A stretch of 64,000 bases of DNA from Congzhengia sp045635085 (GCA_045635085.1 JAZRBM010000004.1:1-64000); one strand, 5' to 3'. Positions 15,500 to 24,886 are shown, numbered from the stretch's first letter. Numbers and translations are program-made. The notes: generated from the letters alone by a model not told the origin.

Positions 15500-18016
15500 T
15501 TATTCTTCTGTTTCGGTTGTCTGCTGATTTTCTTCGATGTCATCATCGTCTTCGGTATCGTCTTCGTCTGTTTTAGCAAGCGATACAACAGATACGCCGT
15601 CGGCAAGACGCATCAGGCGAACACCTTTGGTGAGTCTTCCAATTCTGCTGATTTCTGCAGTTTTCATTCTGATGATGATGCCCTCTGATGTGATGAGCAT
15701 TACGTCGTCTGTTTCTGTAACAACAACAACGCCTGTAACTTTACCTGTTACATCAGAAATACGGTAATTTGTAACACCTTTACCACCGCGGGTTTGTGTC
15801 TTGTATTCTTCTAAAGATGTCTTTTTGCCGTAACCATTTTCTGTAACGACTAAAAGGTCTTCGCCCTCTGATGCAACGCTCATGCCAACAACATAGTCGC
15901 CGTCTGACAATTTAATGCCACGCACACCGCGTGAAACTCTGCCCATAGGACGAACGTCGGTTTCTGAGAATTTAATACACATACCATCGTGAGTAGATAG
16001 TGCAATCAAATCGTTACCGTCGGTCAGGCGAACATTGATTAGCTCGTCGTCATCGTCTAAAACAATAGCAGCCAGTCCGCCTTTTCTTGCTGTGTTATAA
16101 AGCATAAGGTCGGTCTTTTTAACAATACCTTTCTTTGTGCCAAAGATAAGGTGTTTGCCTTCTTCAAATTCACGAAGAGTGATTGTAGCCGACACTTTTT
16201 CGCCTGGGTCAAGCTGCAGAAGATTAACAATAGCTGTACCTTTTGCCTGTCTTCCTGCCTCTGGGATTTCGTATGCCTTTAAGCGATACATTTTACCCTT
16301 TGATGAGAAGAATAGGATGTGGTCGTGTGTGCTTGTTGTAAATATTTTTTCGACGAAGTCTTCTTCTCTTGTTGTAATACCTGTAATACCTCTGCCGCCT
16401 CTTCGCTGTGATTTATAAGTGCTGACTGGCAGACGTTTAACGTATCCGCGATTTGTAAGTGTGATTACAACGTCTTCTTCTTCAATCAAATCTTCTATGT
16501 CTATTTCGTCAGCGTTTGCTGTGATTTCGGATAATCTTTCGTCGCCGAATTTGTCACGGATTGCGATAAGCTCCTCTTTTATGAGGTTCATTAAAGCTGT
16601 GCGGTCAGAAAGCAGGTGGTTAAATTCTGCGATGCTCTCTTTTAGTTCGTTGTATTCTGCTTCAATTTTTTCTCCGTTTAGCTTCTGCAATTGTGCTAAT
16701 CGCATATCGAGTACGCTTTGCGCTTGAATTTCAGAAAGACCAAAGCGCTCCATAAGTCTTTCTTTTGCGTCGTCGTATGAATTTCTGATAACGTCAATAA
16801 TCTCGTCAAGGTTAGCAAGTGCAATTCGCAGTCCCTCTAAGATGTGCATTCTGGCTTCTGCTTTTTCAAGGTCAAACTTAATTCTTCTTGTAACTATTTC
16901 TTCCTGGAAAGAAATGAAGTTTTCAAGAATTTCTTTAAGCCCCATAGTTTTGGGTTTGCCATCTTTTATAGCCAGCATATTAATTGAAAAGCTGTCCTGA
17001 AGTCTTGAATATTTATAGAGTTTATTTAATACTACCTGAGGATTAGCGTCTCTTTTTAATGAAATTTCAACTCTTATACCAACGCGGTCAGATGAGTGGT
17101 CAGCAATATCAGACAAGCCCTCTACACGCTTCGTTTTTACAAGGTCAGCAATGCTTTCTACTAAAGATTTTTTGTTGACCAGGTATGGTAGTTCTGTGAT
17201 TATAATAGATGAGGTTCCGTCTTTGTGCTCTTCTATTTCAGTTTTTGAGCGAATGATAATTTTGCCCTTACCTGTATTATAGGCGCTTCTTATACCGCCA
17301 AGTCCCATAATTGTCCCCTTTGTCGGAAAGTCAGGACCCTTGATATATTCCATAAGCTCTTCGACTGTTATATCAGGGTTATCAATCTGCGCAACAACAC
17401 CGTTTAACACCTCTGTTAAGTTATGTGGAGGAATGTTTGTTGCCATACCTACTGCAATACCTGACGAACCGTTTATCAAAAGTGTAGGTATTCTTGTAGG
17501 CAAAACTGTGGGTTCGCGCCTTTTTTCATCAAAATTGGGCAAAAAATCAACAGTATCTTTTTCTATATTTTCTAACATAAGGTTAGAAATCTTACTCATT
17601 CTTGCTTCTGTATAACGGTAAGCAGCCGGGGGGTCACCGTCTACAGAACCGAAGTTGCCGTGACCGTCAATAAGAGTATATCTCATTGAGAAATCCTGAG
17701 CAAGTCTTACCATAGCATCGTATACAGATGCATCGCCGTGGGGATGATATCTACCGATAACGTTACCTACGGTTGTAGCTGATTTAAAGAAGGGTTTATC
17801 AGATGTCAGATGCTCTTCGTGCATAGAATACAAAATTCTTCTGTGAACTGGCTTTAATCCGTCGCGCACGTCAGGAAGGGCACGAGCAACAATAACGCTC
17901 ATTGCGTAGTCGATAAACGCTTCGCGCATTCTTTTTTCTATATCTACATTAACTATGGTCTGAGTGTCAAAATACTCTTCAAAATGGGAATCTTCGTATT
18001 TTTTTATTTTAGCCAT
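15500..18016 (-). CDS. gyrA: DNA gyrase subunit A
   Basis: 838 residues. It cleaves and rejoins DNA during ATP-driven negative supercoiling with GyrB. The breakage-reunion domain has HPHGDASVYD (residues 91-100) and the active Tyr at 135 in YRYTEARM. The C-terminal pinwheel carries the supercoiling-defining GyrA box QRRGGRG. The tail is very acidic (DEDDTEDDDDIEE), a common regulator of gyrase activity. The position equivalent to E. coli Ser83 is Ala96. The gene lies 18 bases after gyrB in one operon; its ribosome site is AGGAGG. Confidence 0.98.
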   Translation of the reverse strand: MAKIKKYEDSHFEEYFDTQTIVNVDIEKRMREAFIDYAMSVIVARALPDVRDGLKPVHRRILYSMHEEHLTSDKPFFKSATTVGNVIGRYHPHGDASVYDAMVRLAQDFSMRYTLIDGHGNFGSVDGDPPAAYRYTEARMSKISNLMLENIEKDTVDFLPNFDEKRREPTVLPTRIPTLLINGSSGIAVGMATNIPPHNLTEVLNGVVAQIDNPDITVEELMEYIKGPDFPTKGTIMGLGGIRSAYNTGKGKIIIRSKTEIEEHKDGTSSIIITELPYLVNKKSLVESIADLVKTKRVEGLSDIADHSSDRVGIRVEISLKRDANPQVVLNKLYKYSRLQDSFSINMLAIKDGKPKTMGLKEILENFISFQEEIVTRRIKFDLEKAEARMHILEGLRIALANLDEIIDVIRNSYDDAKERLMERFGLSEIQAQSVLDMRLAQLQKLNGEKIEAEYNELKESIAEFNHLLSDRTALMNLIKEELIAIRDKFGDERLSEITANADEIDIEDLIEEEDVVITLTNRGYVKRLPVSTYKSQRRGGRGITGITTREEDFVEKIFTTSTHDHILFFSSKGKMYRLKAYEIPEAGRQAKGTAIVNLLQLDPGEKVSATITLREFEEGKHLIFGTKKGIVKKTDLMLYNTARKGGLAAIVLDDDDELINVRLTDGNDLIALSTHDGMCIKFSETDVRPMGRVSRGVRGIKLSDGDYVVGMSVASEGEDLLVVTENGYGKKTSLEEYKTQTRGGKGVTNYRISDVTGKVTGVVVVTETDDVMLITSEGIIIRMKTAEISRIGRLTKGVRLMRLADGVSVVSLAKTDEDDTEDDDDIEENQQTTETEE

Positions 18017-18034
18017 TTTTAATTGCCTCCTGTG

Positions 18035-19954
18035 CTATACGTCAAGGTTTGTGACATACTGAGCATTTTCTTCGATGAATTGTCTTCTTGGTTCTACATC
18101 ATCGCCCATTAAGATTCTGAAGGTTTCGTCAGCTCTTATTGCATCGTCTAATGTAACCTTTAAGAGAATTCTGTTTTTAGGGTCCATTGTTGTTTCCCAT
18201 AATTCTTCAGGGTTCATTTCACCAAGACCCTTATAACGGCTAATATCAACTTTTGCGTTTGCATCTCCGTCTTTTAGCTCTTCACTGATTATGTCTCTTT
18301 CTTCATCGCTAAATGCCACTTGTGTCTTTTTGCCGCGAGTTAATTTGTAAAGAGGCGGCTTTGCCAGATATACGTGACCTGCTTCAATCAAAGGAGTCAT
18401 AAATCTGAAGAAGAAGGTAAGGAGCAGTGTCTGGATATGTGCACCGTCTACGTCGGCATCGGCCATAATAATAACTTTGTTATATCTTAATTTTTCAATA
18501 TTAAATTCAGTTGAAATGCCCGTGCCGAGTGCCTGAATAACAGGAGTGAGCTTGTCGTTTCCGTAAACCTTGTCAGCACGTACTTTTTCTACATTTAGCA
18601 TCTTACCCCAAAGCGGAAGAATTGCCTGGTATTTGCTGTCACGACCGCTTTTTGCAGAACCACCTGCAGAATCACCCTCGACGATATATACTTCGGTTTT
18701 AGTTGCGTCTTTGCTTATGCAGTCGGTGAGTTTACCTGGCAGTGTTGAGCTTGAAAGTGGTGTTTTTCTTTCTGCTTCTCTTGCTTTTCTTGCGGCTTCG
18801 CGCGCACGTGAGGCGGTGAGAGCTTTTTCTATAATAGTCTTTGCAATTTGTGGATTTTCTTCTAAAAAGTCAGAAAGCTTTTCGCCTAAAGCAGAAGAGG
18901 TAATACCCTGTACCTCGCTGTTGCCGAGTTTGGTTTTTGTCTGACCTTCAAACTGTGCCTCTAAAACTTTAACTGAAATTACTGCAGCAAGTCCTTCTCT
19001 GGTGTCGCTGCCTTCTAACTTTTTGTCGTTATCCTTTATTATATTGTGCTTTTTAGCATAGTCGTTAAGGATACGTGTCAGAGCGGTTTTAAATCCTGAT
19101 TCGTGAGTACCGCCCTCTGTGGTGCTGATGTTATTTGCAAAGCTTACTAAGGTTTCGTTATATGCATCTGTATACTGCATAGCAACCTCTAAAATAACAT
19201 CATTTTGTTCTGCTTCAAAGTATATGATTTCTTCATGCAGAGGGTTTTTACCTCTGTTTAAGTATTGAACGTATTCTTTGATACCGCCGTCGTATTTCAT
19301 GTCGGCGATTTTGTTTTCTTCGCGCTTGTCTGTCAAAACAATACGCAGTCCTTTGTTTAAAAAGGCTTGTTCGCGCAGGCGCTTTAATAAAATATCAAAC
19401 TCGTAAACCAAGGTTTCAAAGATTTCGCCATCGGGTTTGAATGTAACCTTGGTACCTGTTTTGTTTGTGTCTCCAATTATTTTTAGTGAGCCACATGAAT
19501 GACCGCGCTCATATCTTTGGAAATGCACGTGCTCGCCGTCTGATACCTCAACTTCCAGGTATTCAGAAAGTGCATTAACAACAGAGGCACCAACACCGTG
19601 CAAACCGCCTGATACCTTATATCCGCCGCCGCCAAACTTACCGCCTGCGTGAAGAACTGTGAAAACAACTTCAACAGCAGGAAGACCAGTCTGAGGCTGA
19701 ATACTTACGGGTATACCACGTCCATCGTCAATAACGGTGATTGAGTTATCCTCGTTAATGTCGACGTAAATGTTTTTGCAGTAGCCAGCTAACGCTTCGT
19801 CAATACTGTTGTCAACAATTTCATAAACCAAGTGGTGCAGACCACGTTCCGAGGTAGAACCTATGTACATACCTGGCCTTTTTCTAACGGCTTCGAGTCC
19901 TTCTAGGACTTGAATCTGGGAGCCGTCATAGTTGGTATCTACTTTAATGTCCAT
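18035..19954 (-). CDS. gyrB: DNA gyrase subunit B
   Basis: 639 residues, the ATPase and metal-binding partner of GyrA. The GHKL ATPase domain has EAVRKRPGMYIG, EIVDNSIDEA, DDGRGIPV and GGLHGVGASVVNALS. The Toprim domain has EGDSAGGSAK and DADVDGAHI, and a standard C-terminal GyrA-binding part (YKGLGEMNPEELWETTMD) follows. Start ATG with AGGAGG. The order gyrB-gyrA is typical, but recF, dnaN and dnaA are not in the visible neighbourhood; spoVG lies upstream instead. Confidence 0.98.
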   Translation of the reverse strand: MDIKVDTNYDGSQIQVLEGLEAVRKRPGMYIGSTSERGLHHLVYEIVDNSIDEALAGYCKNIYVDINEDNSITVIDDGRGIPVSIQPQTGLPAVEVVFTVLHAGGKFGGGGYKVSGGLHGVGASVVNALSEYLEVEVSDGEHVHFQRYERGHSCGSLKIIGDTNKTGTKVTFKPDGEIFETLVYEFDILLKRLREQAFLNKGLRIVLTDKREENKIADMKYDGGIKEYVQYLNRGKNPLHEEIIYFEAEQNDVILEVAMQYTDAYNETLVSFANNISTTEGGTHESGFKTALTRILNDYAKKHNIIKDNDKKLEGSDTREGLAAVISVKVLEAQFEGQTKTKLGNSEVQGITSSALGEKLSDFLEENPQIAKTIIEKALTASRAREAARKAREAERKTPLSSSTLPGKLTDCISKDATKTEVYIVEGDSAGGSAKSGRDSKYQAILPLWGKMLNVEKVRADKVYGNDKLTPVIQALGTGISTEFNIEKLRYNKVIIMADADVDGAHIQTLLLTFFFRFMTPLIEAGHVYLAKPPLYKLTRGKKTQVAFSDEERDIISEELKDGDANAKVDISRYKGLGEMNPEELWETTMDPKNRILLKVTLDDAIRADETFRILMGDDVEPRRQFIEENAQYVTNLDV

Positions 19955-20032
19955 ACTTTTAGCCTCCTAAAGAATACAACATATAATAAGTGTAAGAAAA
20001 TTCAAAATATTCGCAAAAAATACACTATAATA

Positions 20033-20061
20033 ATTATAACATAAAAAATATATAAAATCAA
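20033..20061 (-). promoter_or_regulatory. SigA-type promoter of gyrB-gyrA
   Basis: On the minus strand TTGATT (20061-20056) and TATAAT (20038-20033) with a 17-base spacer, leaving an untranslated leader of roughly 70 bases before gyrB. Confidence 0.75.
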
Positions 20062-20140
20062 CTTTTTATTAAAAAAAAGAAATAAATATATTTTTGGGCG
20101 AAAAATGGCTATTGTTACAAAAATATTACTGTTCGGCGAC

Positions 20141-20175
20141 AAAAAGAGACTTTCTGCAAAATGCAAAAAGTCTCT
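20141..20175 (-). terminator. Terminator of spoVG
   Basis: Read on the minus strand, 14-bp arms (20175-20162 and 20158-20145, one mismatch) with a three-base loop, followed by TTTTTG. It separates spoVG from the gyrB promoter. Confidence 0.85.
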
Positions 20176-20183
20176 TCCTATAT

Positions 20184-20465
20184 TTATGCGTTTGGGGAAT
20201 CAAGCTCTTCTAAAAGAGCTGTCTGATATTTTTCTAAAATAAGGTGTTCAAGATTTTCTCGCATCTGGGAATTTATAGGGTGTGTTATATCCTTGTACTC
20301 GCCCTCGGGAGTTTTTCTGCTTGGCATTGCAACAAAAAGCTTGTCCGCGCCTTCAATAATTTTTATATCGTGCACAGCTAGTGCGTTATCAAACGTCACT
20401 GACACGATAGCTTTCATTTTAGAGTCTTGGTTTATTTTTCTGATTCTGATATCTGTGATATCCAT
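20184..20465 (-). CDS. spoVG: SpoVG, RNA-binding regulator of septation and sporulation
   Basis: 93 residues, full length. It starts MDITDIRIRKI and has the conserved FVAMPSRKTPEGEYKDITHPI core. SpoVG proteins bind nucleic acid and regulate asymmetric septation and cortex formation in Bacillus, and virulence or motility genes in other Firmicutes. In Bacillus the gene is SigH-dependent; I could not identify a SigH promoter here. It is monocistronic, with AAAGGAG ahead of the ATG and its own terminator, and divergent from murC. Confidence 0.96.
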   Translation of the reverse strand: MDITDIRIRKINQDSKMKAIVSVTFDNALAVHDIKIIEGADKLFVAMPSRKTPEGEYKDITHPINSQMRENLEHLILEKYQTALLEELDSPNA

Positions 20466-20568
20466 ATATGTTCTCCTTTTCGATGTGATTTAAATCTATT
20501 TTTAGTAAAATCAAGAAAAAATATACATTAAAATCAAAAAAATACTTTTATTTTAATATAAAGTAGTG

Positions 20569-20574
20569 TATAAT
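20569..20574 (+). promoter_or_regulatory. -10 box of the murC promoter
   Basis: TATAAT at 20569-20574. At 17 bases upstream there is only TTTTAT (20546-20551), a poor -35. The position fits transcription starting about 35 bases before the murC ATG at 20618. Confidence 0.45.
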
Positions 20575-20617
20575 AATAATGGCAACAACATCTAGTAAAT
20601 CAGGAAGGTTTTTGCAA

Positions 20618-22003
20618 ATGGAAGATTTTGATTTAAAGAAGATAGATAAAGAAAAAGGCGTGTTTTTTATAGGTATAGGGGGCATAAGCATGAGTGCTTT
20701 AGCCCAGATATTAAAAAACGACGGATATATGGTTTCGGGCTCTGATTTTAAAGAGAGCGAAACAGTTTCAGAGCTTATAGCATCTGGTATTCCTGTAAAG
20801 GTAGGTCACAGGGCGGAAAATGTGGAAGGCGCAGGGCTCGTTGTTTACACTGCTGCCATTAAAAGTGACAACCCTGAAATTATCCGTGCAAAAGAGCTTT
20901 GTATTCCTACAATTGAACGCGCAGTGCTTTTAGGCGCAATGATGAAAAATTATAAATATCCTGTTGCAGTATCGGGCACACACGGGAAAACTACTGCGAC
21001 ATCTATGCTTTCTCATGTGCTCTGTATAAGCAATTTAGACCCAACGATTTTAGTCGGCGGAGTGTTGCCTTTAATCGGGGGGAATATGCGTGATGGCGGC
21101 AAGGAGTATTTTGTAACTGAAGCATGTGAATATTGTGGAAGCTTTTTAAAGTTTTTTCCGCTTTATAGTATAATTTTAAATATTGAAGAGGACCATTTAG
21201 ACTTTTTTAAAGATATTGATGATATTATAGATTGTTTTTCTCGCTTTGTGAAGAAAACCCCTAAGGATGGTGCTGTTGTCGCAAATTACGATGACGATGC
21301 AGTAATCAGTGCTGTTTCAGCGGCACCGTGCAGAGTGGTGTCATATTCTTTAAGCAACAGCGACTGTGACTATACAGTAGGAAATTTAAAATTTGACGAA
21401 AACGGATTTTCCGAATTTGATGTTCTGCACTTAAAAAAGCCATTTATCTCAGTAAAACTTTCAGTGCCAGGTCTTCACAATGTTTCAAATGCACTGGCAG
21501 TAATTGCAGCGGCAAATCTTTTGGGAATTTCGGGGGATGAAATTAAAAGGGGTCTTTTGTCATATAAAGGAACTAACAGACGTTTTGAATATAAAGGCAC
21601 GATAAACGGAGCGAAGGTATATGATGATTATGCACATCATCCCACAGAAATAAAAGCGACCTTAAAAGCTGCCAAATCTACCCAAGCAAAAAGAATAAGA
21701 TGTGTTTTTCAGCCGCACACATATACTCGTTCTTTAGCATTAAAGGATGATTTTGCTCGAGCCTTTTTACAGTGTGATGAATTGATAATAACTGACATTT
21801 TTGCAGCAAGAGAACCTGATACAGGATTAATTCATTCAAAGGATTTAGTAGATGCTGTAAATAACGTGAGCAAAAATGCCAAATATATAAAAGATTTTTC
21901 AGATATAGAGAATTATTTTGAACAGACATCTGTGGAGGGAGATATAATCTTTACCATGGGTGCCGGTGACGTATATAAAATAGGTGAAAAGCTGGTAAGG
22001 TAA
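20618..22003 (+). CDS. murC: UDP-N-acetylmuramate--L-alanine ligase
   Basis: 461 residues from the ATG at 20618, which has AGGAAGG nine bases upstream. An earlier in-frame ATG at 20579 directly abuts a -10 box and is not a plausible start. It adds L-Ala to UDP-MurNAc, the first step of the peptidoglycan stem peptide. Motifs: GIGGISMSALA near the N-terminus, ATP loop SGTHGKTT, the EACEY metal/carbamate region, and DDYAHHPTEI in the C-terminal domain. It is followed in the same frame by a gene remnant. Confidence 0.96.
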   Translation: MEDFDLKKIDKEKGVFFIGIGGISMSALAQILKNDGYMVSGSDFKESETVSELIASGIPVKVGHRAENVEGAGLVVYTAAIKSDNPEIIRAKELCIPTIERAVLLGAMMKNYKYPVAVSGTHGKTTATSMLSHVLCISNLDPTILVGGVLPLIGGNMRDGGKEYFVTEACEYCGSFLKFFPLYSIILNIEEDHLDFFKDIDDIIDCFSRFVKKTPKDGAVVANYDDDAVISAVSAAPCRVVSYSLSNSDCDYTVGNLKFDENGFSEFDVLHLKKPFISVKLSVPGLHNVSNALAVIAAANLLGISGDEIKRGLLSYKGTNRRFEYKGTINGAKVYDDYAHHPTEIKATLKAAKSTQAKRIRCVFQPHTYTRSLALKDDFARAFLQCDELIITDIFAAREPDTGLIHSKDLVDAVNNVSKNAKYIKDFSDIENYFEQTSVEGDIIFTMGAGDVYKIGEKLVR

Positions 22004-22168
22004 AAAAGAACTAATTATAGAAAGAACAGATTTTGTGAGGTCTTTTGGGAGAGCTGGACATTAAGTCTTGTAAGCGGTATGAGTATATCGTATCTGTATG
22101 TTAAAAACGGAAAATGCAACAGCTTTGACGATATCGCCGAGGCTATGGAAATGTATGATGAAGATTAA
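22004..22168 (+). pseudogene. Remnant of a coding sequence (C-terminal fragment)
   Basis: After the murC stop, the same frame stays open for 54 codons to a TAA at 22166. The last part reads like real protein (SISYLYVKNGKC then NSFDDIAEAMEMYDED), with Trp-rich sequence before it (VFWESWTLSLVSG). The first in-frame ATG is at 22079 and has no good ribosome site. I read this as the tail of a lost gene; a short genuine protein from that ATG (29 residues) is less likely. Confidence 0.4.
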
Positions 22169-22208
22169 TAAGGTGATATTTTCTTTATAGTGTGGCGGGA
22201 GTGATTAT

Positions 22209-24077
22209 ATGAATATTTTTGATGAACTTAAATTTTACAAAATGCTGGCAGATAAAATGCCGACAAAAAAAGATGTTATATCAGAAATTATAAATTTACA
22301 GGCCATATTAAGTTTGCCTAAGGGAACGGAGCATTTCATAAGCGATATTCACGGAGAATATGAGCATTTTATACATATTATGAGAACTGCGTCCGGAGTT
22401 ATAAAGGCTAAAATCAACGACATATATCATGATAAAATGTCAGGTGATGAGCAGACAAAACTTGCTAATTTGATATATTATCCTGATAAAACTCTGAAAA
22501 TATCAAAAAAGGACAGGGATTGGTACAAGGAAAACCTGCTGCATCTGATTGAGATTTGCAAGGTTGTCTGTGGTAAGTACACACGTTCTAAGGTCAGAAA
22601 GGCCCTGCCTGTAAAATATGCTTATATAATTGATGAGCTTTTAAACTGTGAGTCAAAAAACATTAATAAAGAAAAATATTATAATGAAATTGTCGAAAGT
22701 ATAATCCGTCTGGGGAGTGCTGATGATTTTATTACGGAAATTGCTGGTGTTATCCGCAACCTTTCCATTGACCATCTGCATATAGTAGGAGATGTCTTTG
22801 ACAGAGGTGCAAGGCCTGATATTGTTATGGACACACTCATGAAAAACAGGTCGTGTGATATACAGTGGGGAAATCACGATGTCGTGTGGATGGGTGCCAT
22901 GATGGGACAGAAAGCGTGTATTGCTATTGCTGTTGCAAACAGCTTAAAATACAAAAACACCCTGTTTTTAGAAGAGGGATATGGTGTGAGCCTGAGAAAG
23001 CTTGAAAGCTTTGCTGTTGCCAATTACACCGGAGAAGACGACATTGAAAAAATGTATAAGGCGATTTCTGTCATTCAATTTAAGCTTGAAGATGAAATTA
23101 TGAAAAGCACGCCGGAATTTTCAATGTCAGATATGACCAAGCTCGATAAGATTGATTTTGAAAATTCTACCTGGAACGGATATAAACTAAAGTCAGATGA
23201 GTTCCCTACTGTAGACAGGGAGCATCCAAGCAGATTAACCAAAGAAGAGGAAGACGTAATAGAAAATCTGTTGCATAGTTTTTGCCACAGTGAAAAGTTA
23301 CAAAAGCATTTAAAATTTTTGTTTTCAAATGGTGGAATTTATCTTTGTTATAACGGTAATTTGCTGTATCATGGTTGTGTTCCGCTTGATGACGACGGTG
23401 AATTTAAAAAAATCTGTATTGAAAACACACAAATGTATGGCAAAATCTATCTTGATTATTGCGAAAAAAGGTTAAGGGAGGCATATAGAAAAAAAGAGCA
23501 AAAGGATATTGACTTTGCATGGTATTTGTGGTGTTCTCCTGATTCGCCGCTTTTTGGAAAAAATAAAATGGCGACATTTGAGAGGATGTTTGTAGTTGAT
23601 GAAAAAACTCATATAGAAGAAAAACAACCCTATTTTAGCCTGCAGGACAACGAAGAAATATGTAATAAAATTCTTGATGAGTTTGGACTAAATCCTAAAA
23701 ATGGTCATATTGTAAATGGTCATATACCTGTAAAATTTAAAAGGGGAGAAAATCCAGTAAAGGCAAACGGAAAGCTTCTTATGATAGATGGCGGTATGTC
23801 AAAAAGCTACAGAAAGCAAACAGGAATTGCAGGTTACACACTGACGTTTAATTCATACGGATTAATATTGACTTCTCATTTGCCTTTTGACAATGTAGAC
23901 TCAATTATTCTAAATAACCGCGAGATGATGTCACAAAAACATATTGTTGAAAAGGCACATCGAAGAATATTGGTAAAAGATACTGATATAGGCAAGAAAT
24001 TGCTTTCGGACATTGAAGATTTAGAAAACCTTATGTTTTTGTATAATTCGGGTGTCATATCCGAAAAAAATGTATAA
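22209..24077 (+). CDS. fbp: Class III fructose-1,6-bisphosphatase
   Basis: 622 residues, the large Firmicutes-type enzyme of gluconeogenesis that hydrolyses fructose-1,6-bisphosphate to fructose-6-phosphate. It is a metallophosphatase: FISDIHGEYEHF (about residue 42), VGDVFDRGARPD, WGNHDVVWMGA and GHIVNGHIPVK supply the metal ligands. No class I or II FBPase is visible. Ribosome site GGGAG ahead of the ATG; monocistronic, closed by the terminator at 24092. Confidence 0.96.
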   Translation: MNIFDELKFYKMLADKMPTKKDVISEIINLQAILSLPKGTEHFISDIHGEYEHFIHIMRTASGVIKAKINDIYHDKMSGDEQTKLANLIYYPDKTLKISKKDRDWYKENLLHLIEICKVVCGKYTRSKVRKALPVKYAYIIDELLNCESKNINKEKYYNEIVESIIRLGSADDFITEIAGVIRNLSIDHLHIVGDVFDRGARPDIVMDTLMKNRSCDIQWGNHDVVWMGAMMGQKACIAIAVANSLKYKNTLFLEEGYGVSLRKLESFAVANYTGEDDIEKMYKAISVIQFKLEDEIMKSTPEFSMSDMTKLDKIDFENSTWNGYKLKSDEFPTVDREHPSRLTKEEEDVIENLLHSFCHSEKLQKHLKFLFSNGGIYLCYNGNLLYHGCVPLDDDGEFKKICIENTQMYGKIYLDYCEKRLREAYRKKEQKDIDFAWYLWCSPDSPLFGKNKMATFERMFVVDEKTHIEEKQPYFSLQDNEEICNKILDEFGLNPKNGHIVNGHIPVKFKRGENPVKANGKLLMIDGGMSKSYRKQTGIAGYTLTFNSYGLILTSHLPFDNVDSIILNNREMMSQKHIVEKAHRRILVKDTDIGKKLLSDIEDLENLMFLYNSGVISEKNV

Positions 24078-24091
24078 TAACCATAAATTAT

Positions 24092-24128
24092 AAAAAGCAT
24101 CTTTGGCATTGTCTGAAGATGCTTTTTT
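24092..24128. terminator. Bidirectional terminator between fbp and sigK
   Basis: Arms AAAAAGCATCTT (24092-24103) and AAGATGCTTTTT (24116-24127), with A- and T-runs outside, serving two convergent genes. Confidence 0.85.
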
Positions 24129-24141
24129 TTGTATACATTAT

Positions 24142-24846
24142 TTATTTTTTATCTTTGTAACATTGCTTTAAAGCAGACAGTGCTTTTTTCTCTATTCTTG
24201 AAACATATGAACGGGAAATGTTCATTTCGCGTGCGATTTCCTGCTGGGTATATATGCGTTTTCCTAAACCGTACCTCTTTATAATGATTTCCTGTTCTCT
24301 GGGAGAAAGGCACTTTTTAATATAGGTGCCAAGCTTTTTTATGTCCATATCAGTACTTACTCTGTCCGCTATTTCCAAATCGTTGGCGGGCAGAATATCC
24401 ATAAACGTCACTTCGTTTCCGTCGCTGTCATGACCTAAACATTCGTTTAAGGAGATTTCCTGTTTTAGTTTTTTACTGCCCCTTACGGACATTAAAATTT
24501 CGTTTTCAATACAACGCGCGGCGTACGTTGCAAGTCGTGCCTGTTTTGTGTAATCAAAAGTTGATATAGCTTTAATAAGTCCTATCGTGCCGATAGAAAT
24601 TAAGTCGTCATCATCTGCACCTAGCACCTTGGTATATTTTTTTGCGATGTGTGCAACAAGCCTGAGATTTCTTTCTACTAAAATATCTTTAGCACTCTTA
24701 TCACCTATTGATGCAAGCTCTAAATAATGCTTTTCTTCAGTGGGTGTAAGAGGCTTTTGGAAATTGTTTTGTCCTGATACGTACGAAACCAAAAATAGCC
24801 CATACTGCAAAAAATATGAAAGGGCAAATATAAATGAAAAGAGCAT
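24142..24846 (-). CDS. sigK: RNA polymerase sporulation sigma factor, pro-SigK
   Basis: 234 residues. A hydrophobic N-terminal pro-sequence (LFSFIFALSYFLQYGLFLV) precedes YVSGQNNFQKPLTP, the pattern where SpoIVFB cuts pro-SigK. Region 2 (NLRLVAHIAKKY, DLISIGTIGLIKAI, RLATYAARCIENEILM) and region 4 (LSPREQEIIIKRYGL, SRSYVSRIEKKAL) are complete. SigK drives late mother-cell genes for coat and lysis. The gene is uninterrupted, so no skin-type excision is needed. The ATG lies in one arm of the 24841-24886 inverted repeat. SigE is related but is at 26834. Confidence 0.94.
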   Translation of the reverse strand: MLFSFIFALSYFLQYGLFLVSYVSGQNNFQKPLTPTEEKHYLELASIGDKSAKDILVERNLRLVAHIAKKYTKVLGADDDDLISIGTIGLIKAISTFDYTKQARLATYAARCIENEILMSVRGSKKLKQEISLNECLGHDSDGNEVTFMDILPANDLEIADRVSTDMDIKKLGTYIKKCLSPREQEIIIKRYGLGKRIYTQQEIAREMNISRSYVSRIEKKALSALKQCYKDKK

Positions 24847-24886
24847 ATAATCTACCTCGCAAATGTTTTTTGTAGATTATATGCTC
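24841..24886 (-). promoter_or_regulatory. Perfect 15-bp inverted repeat over the sigK start codon
   Basis: Arms 24841-24855 and 24872-24886 are exact reverse complements separated by 16 bases. In the sigK mRNA the downstream arm holds the last base of the GAGGT ribosome site, the ATG and the first codons, so folding would bury the start. The upstream arm, on the minus strand, also contains CATATAAT, close to the SigE -10 consensus. No T-run follows, so it is not a terminator. Confidence 0.7.

Noticed and set aside
20579..20617. Upstream in-frame start for murC
   Set aside because: The ATG is five bases after the -10 box and lacks a ribosome site; ATG 20618 has AGGAAGG.
24841..24886. Terminator for the SPOR-like gene
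   Set aside because: The inverted repeat has no following T-run on the minus strand and overlaps the sigK start.
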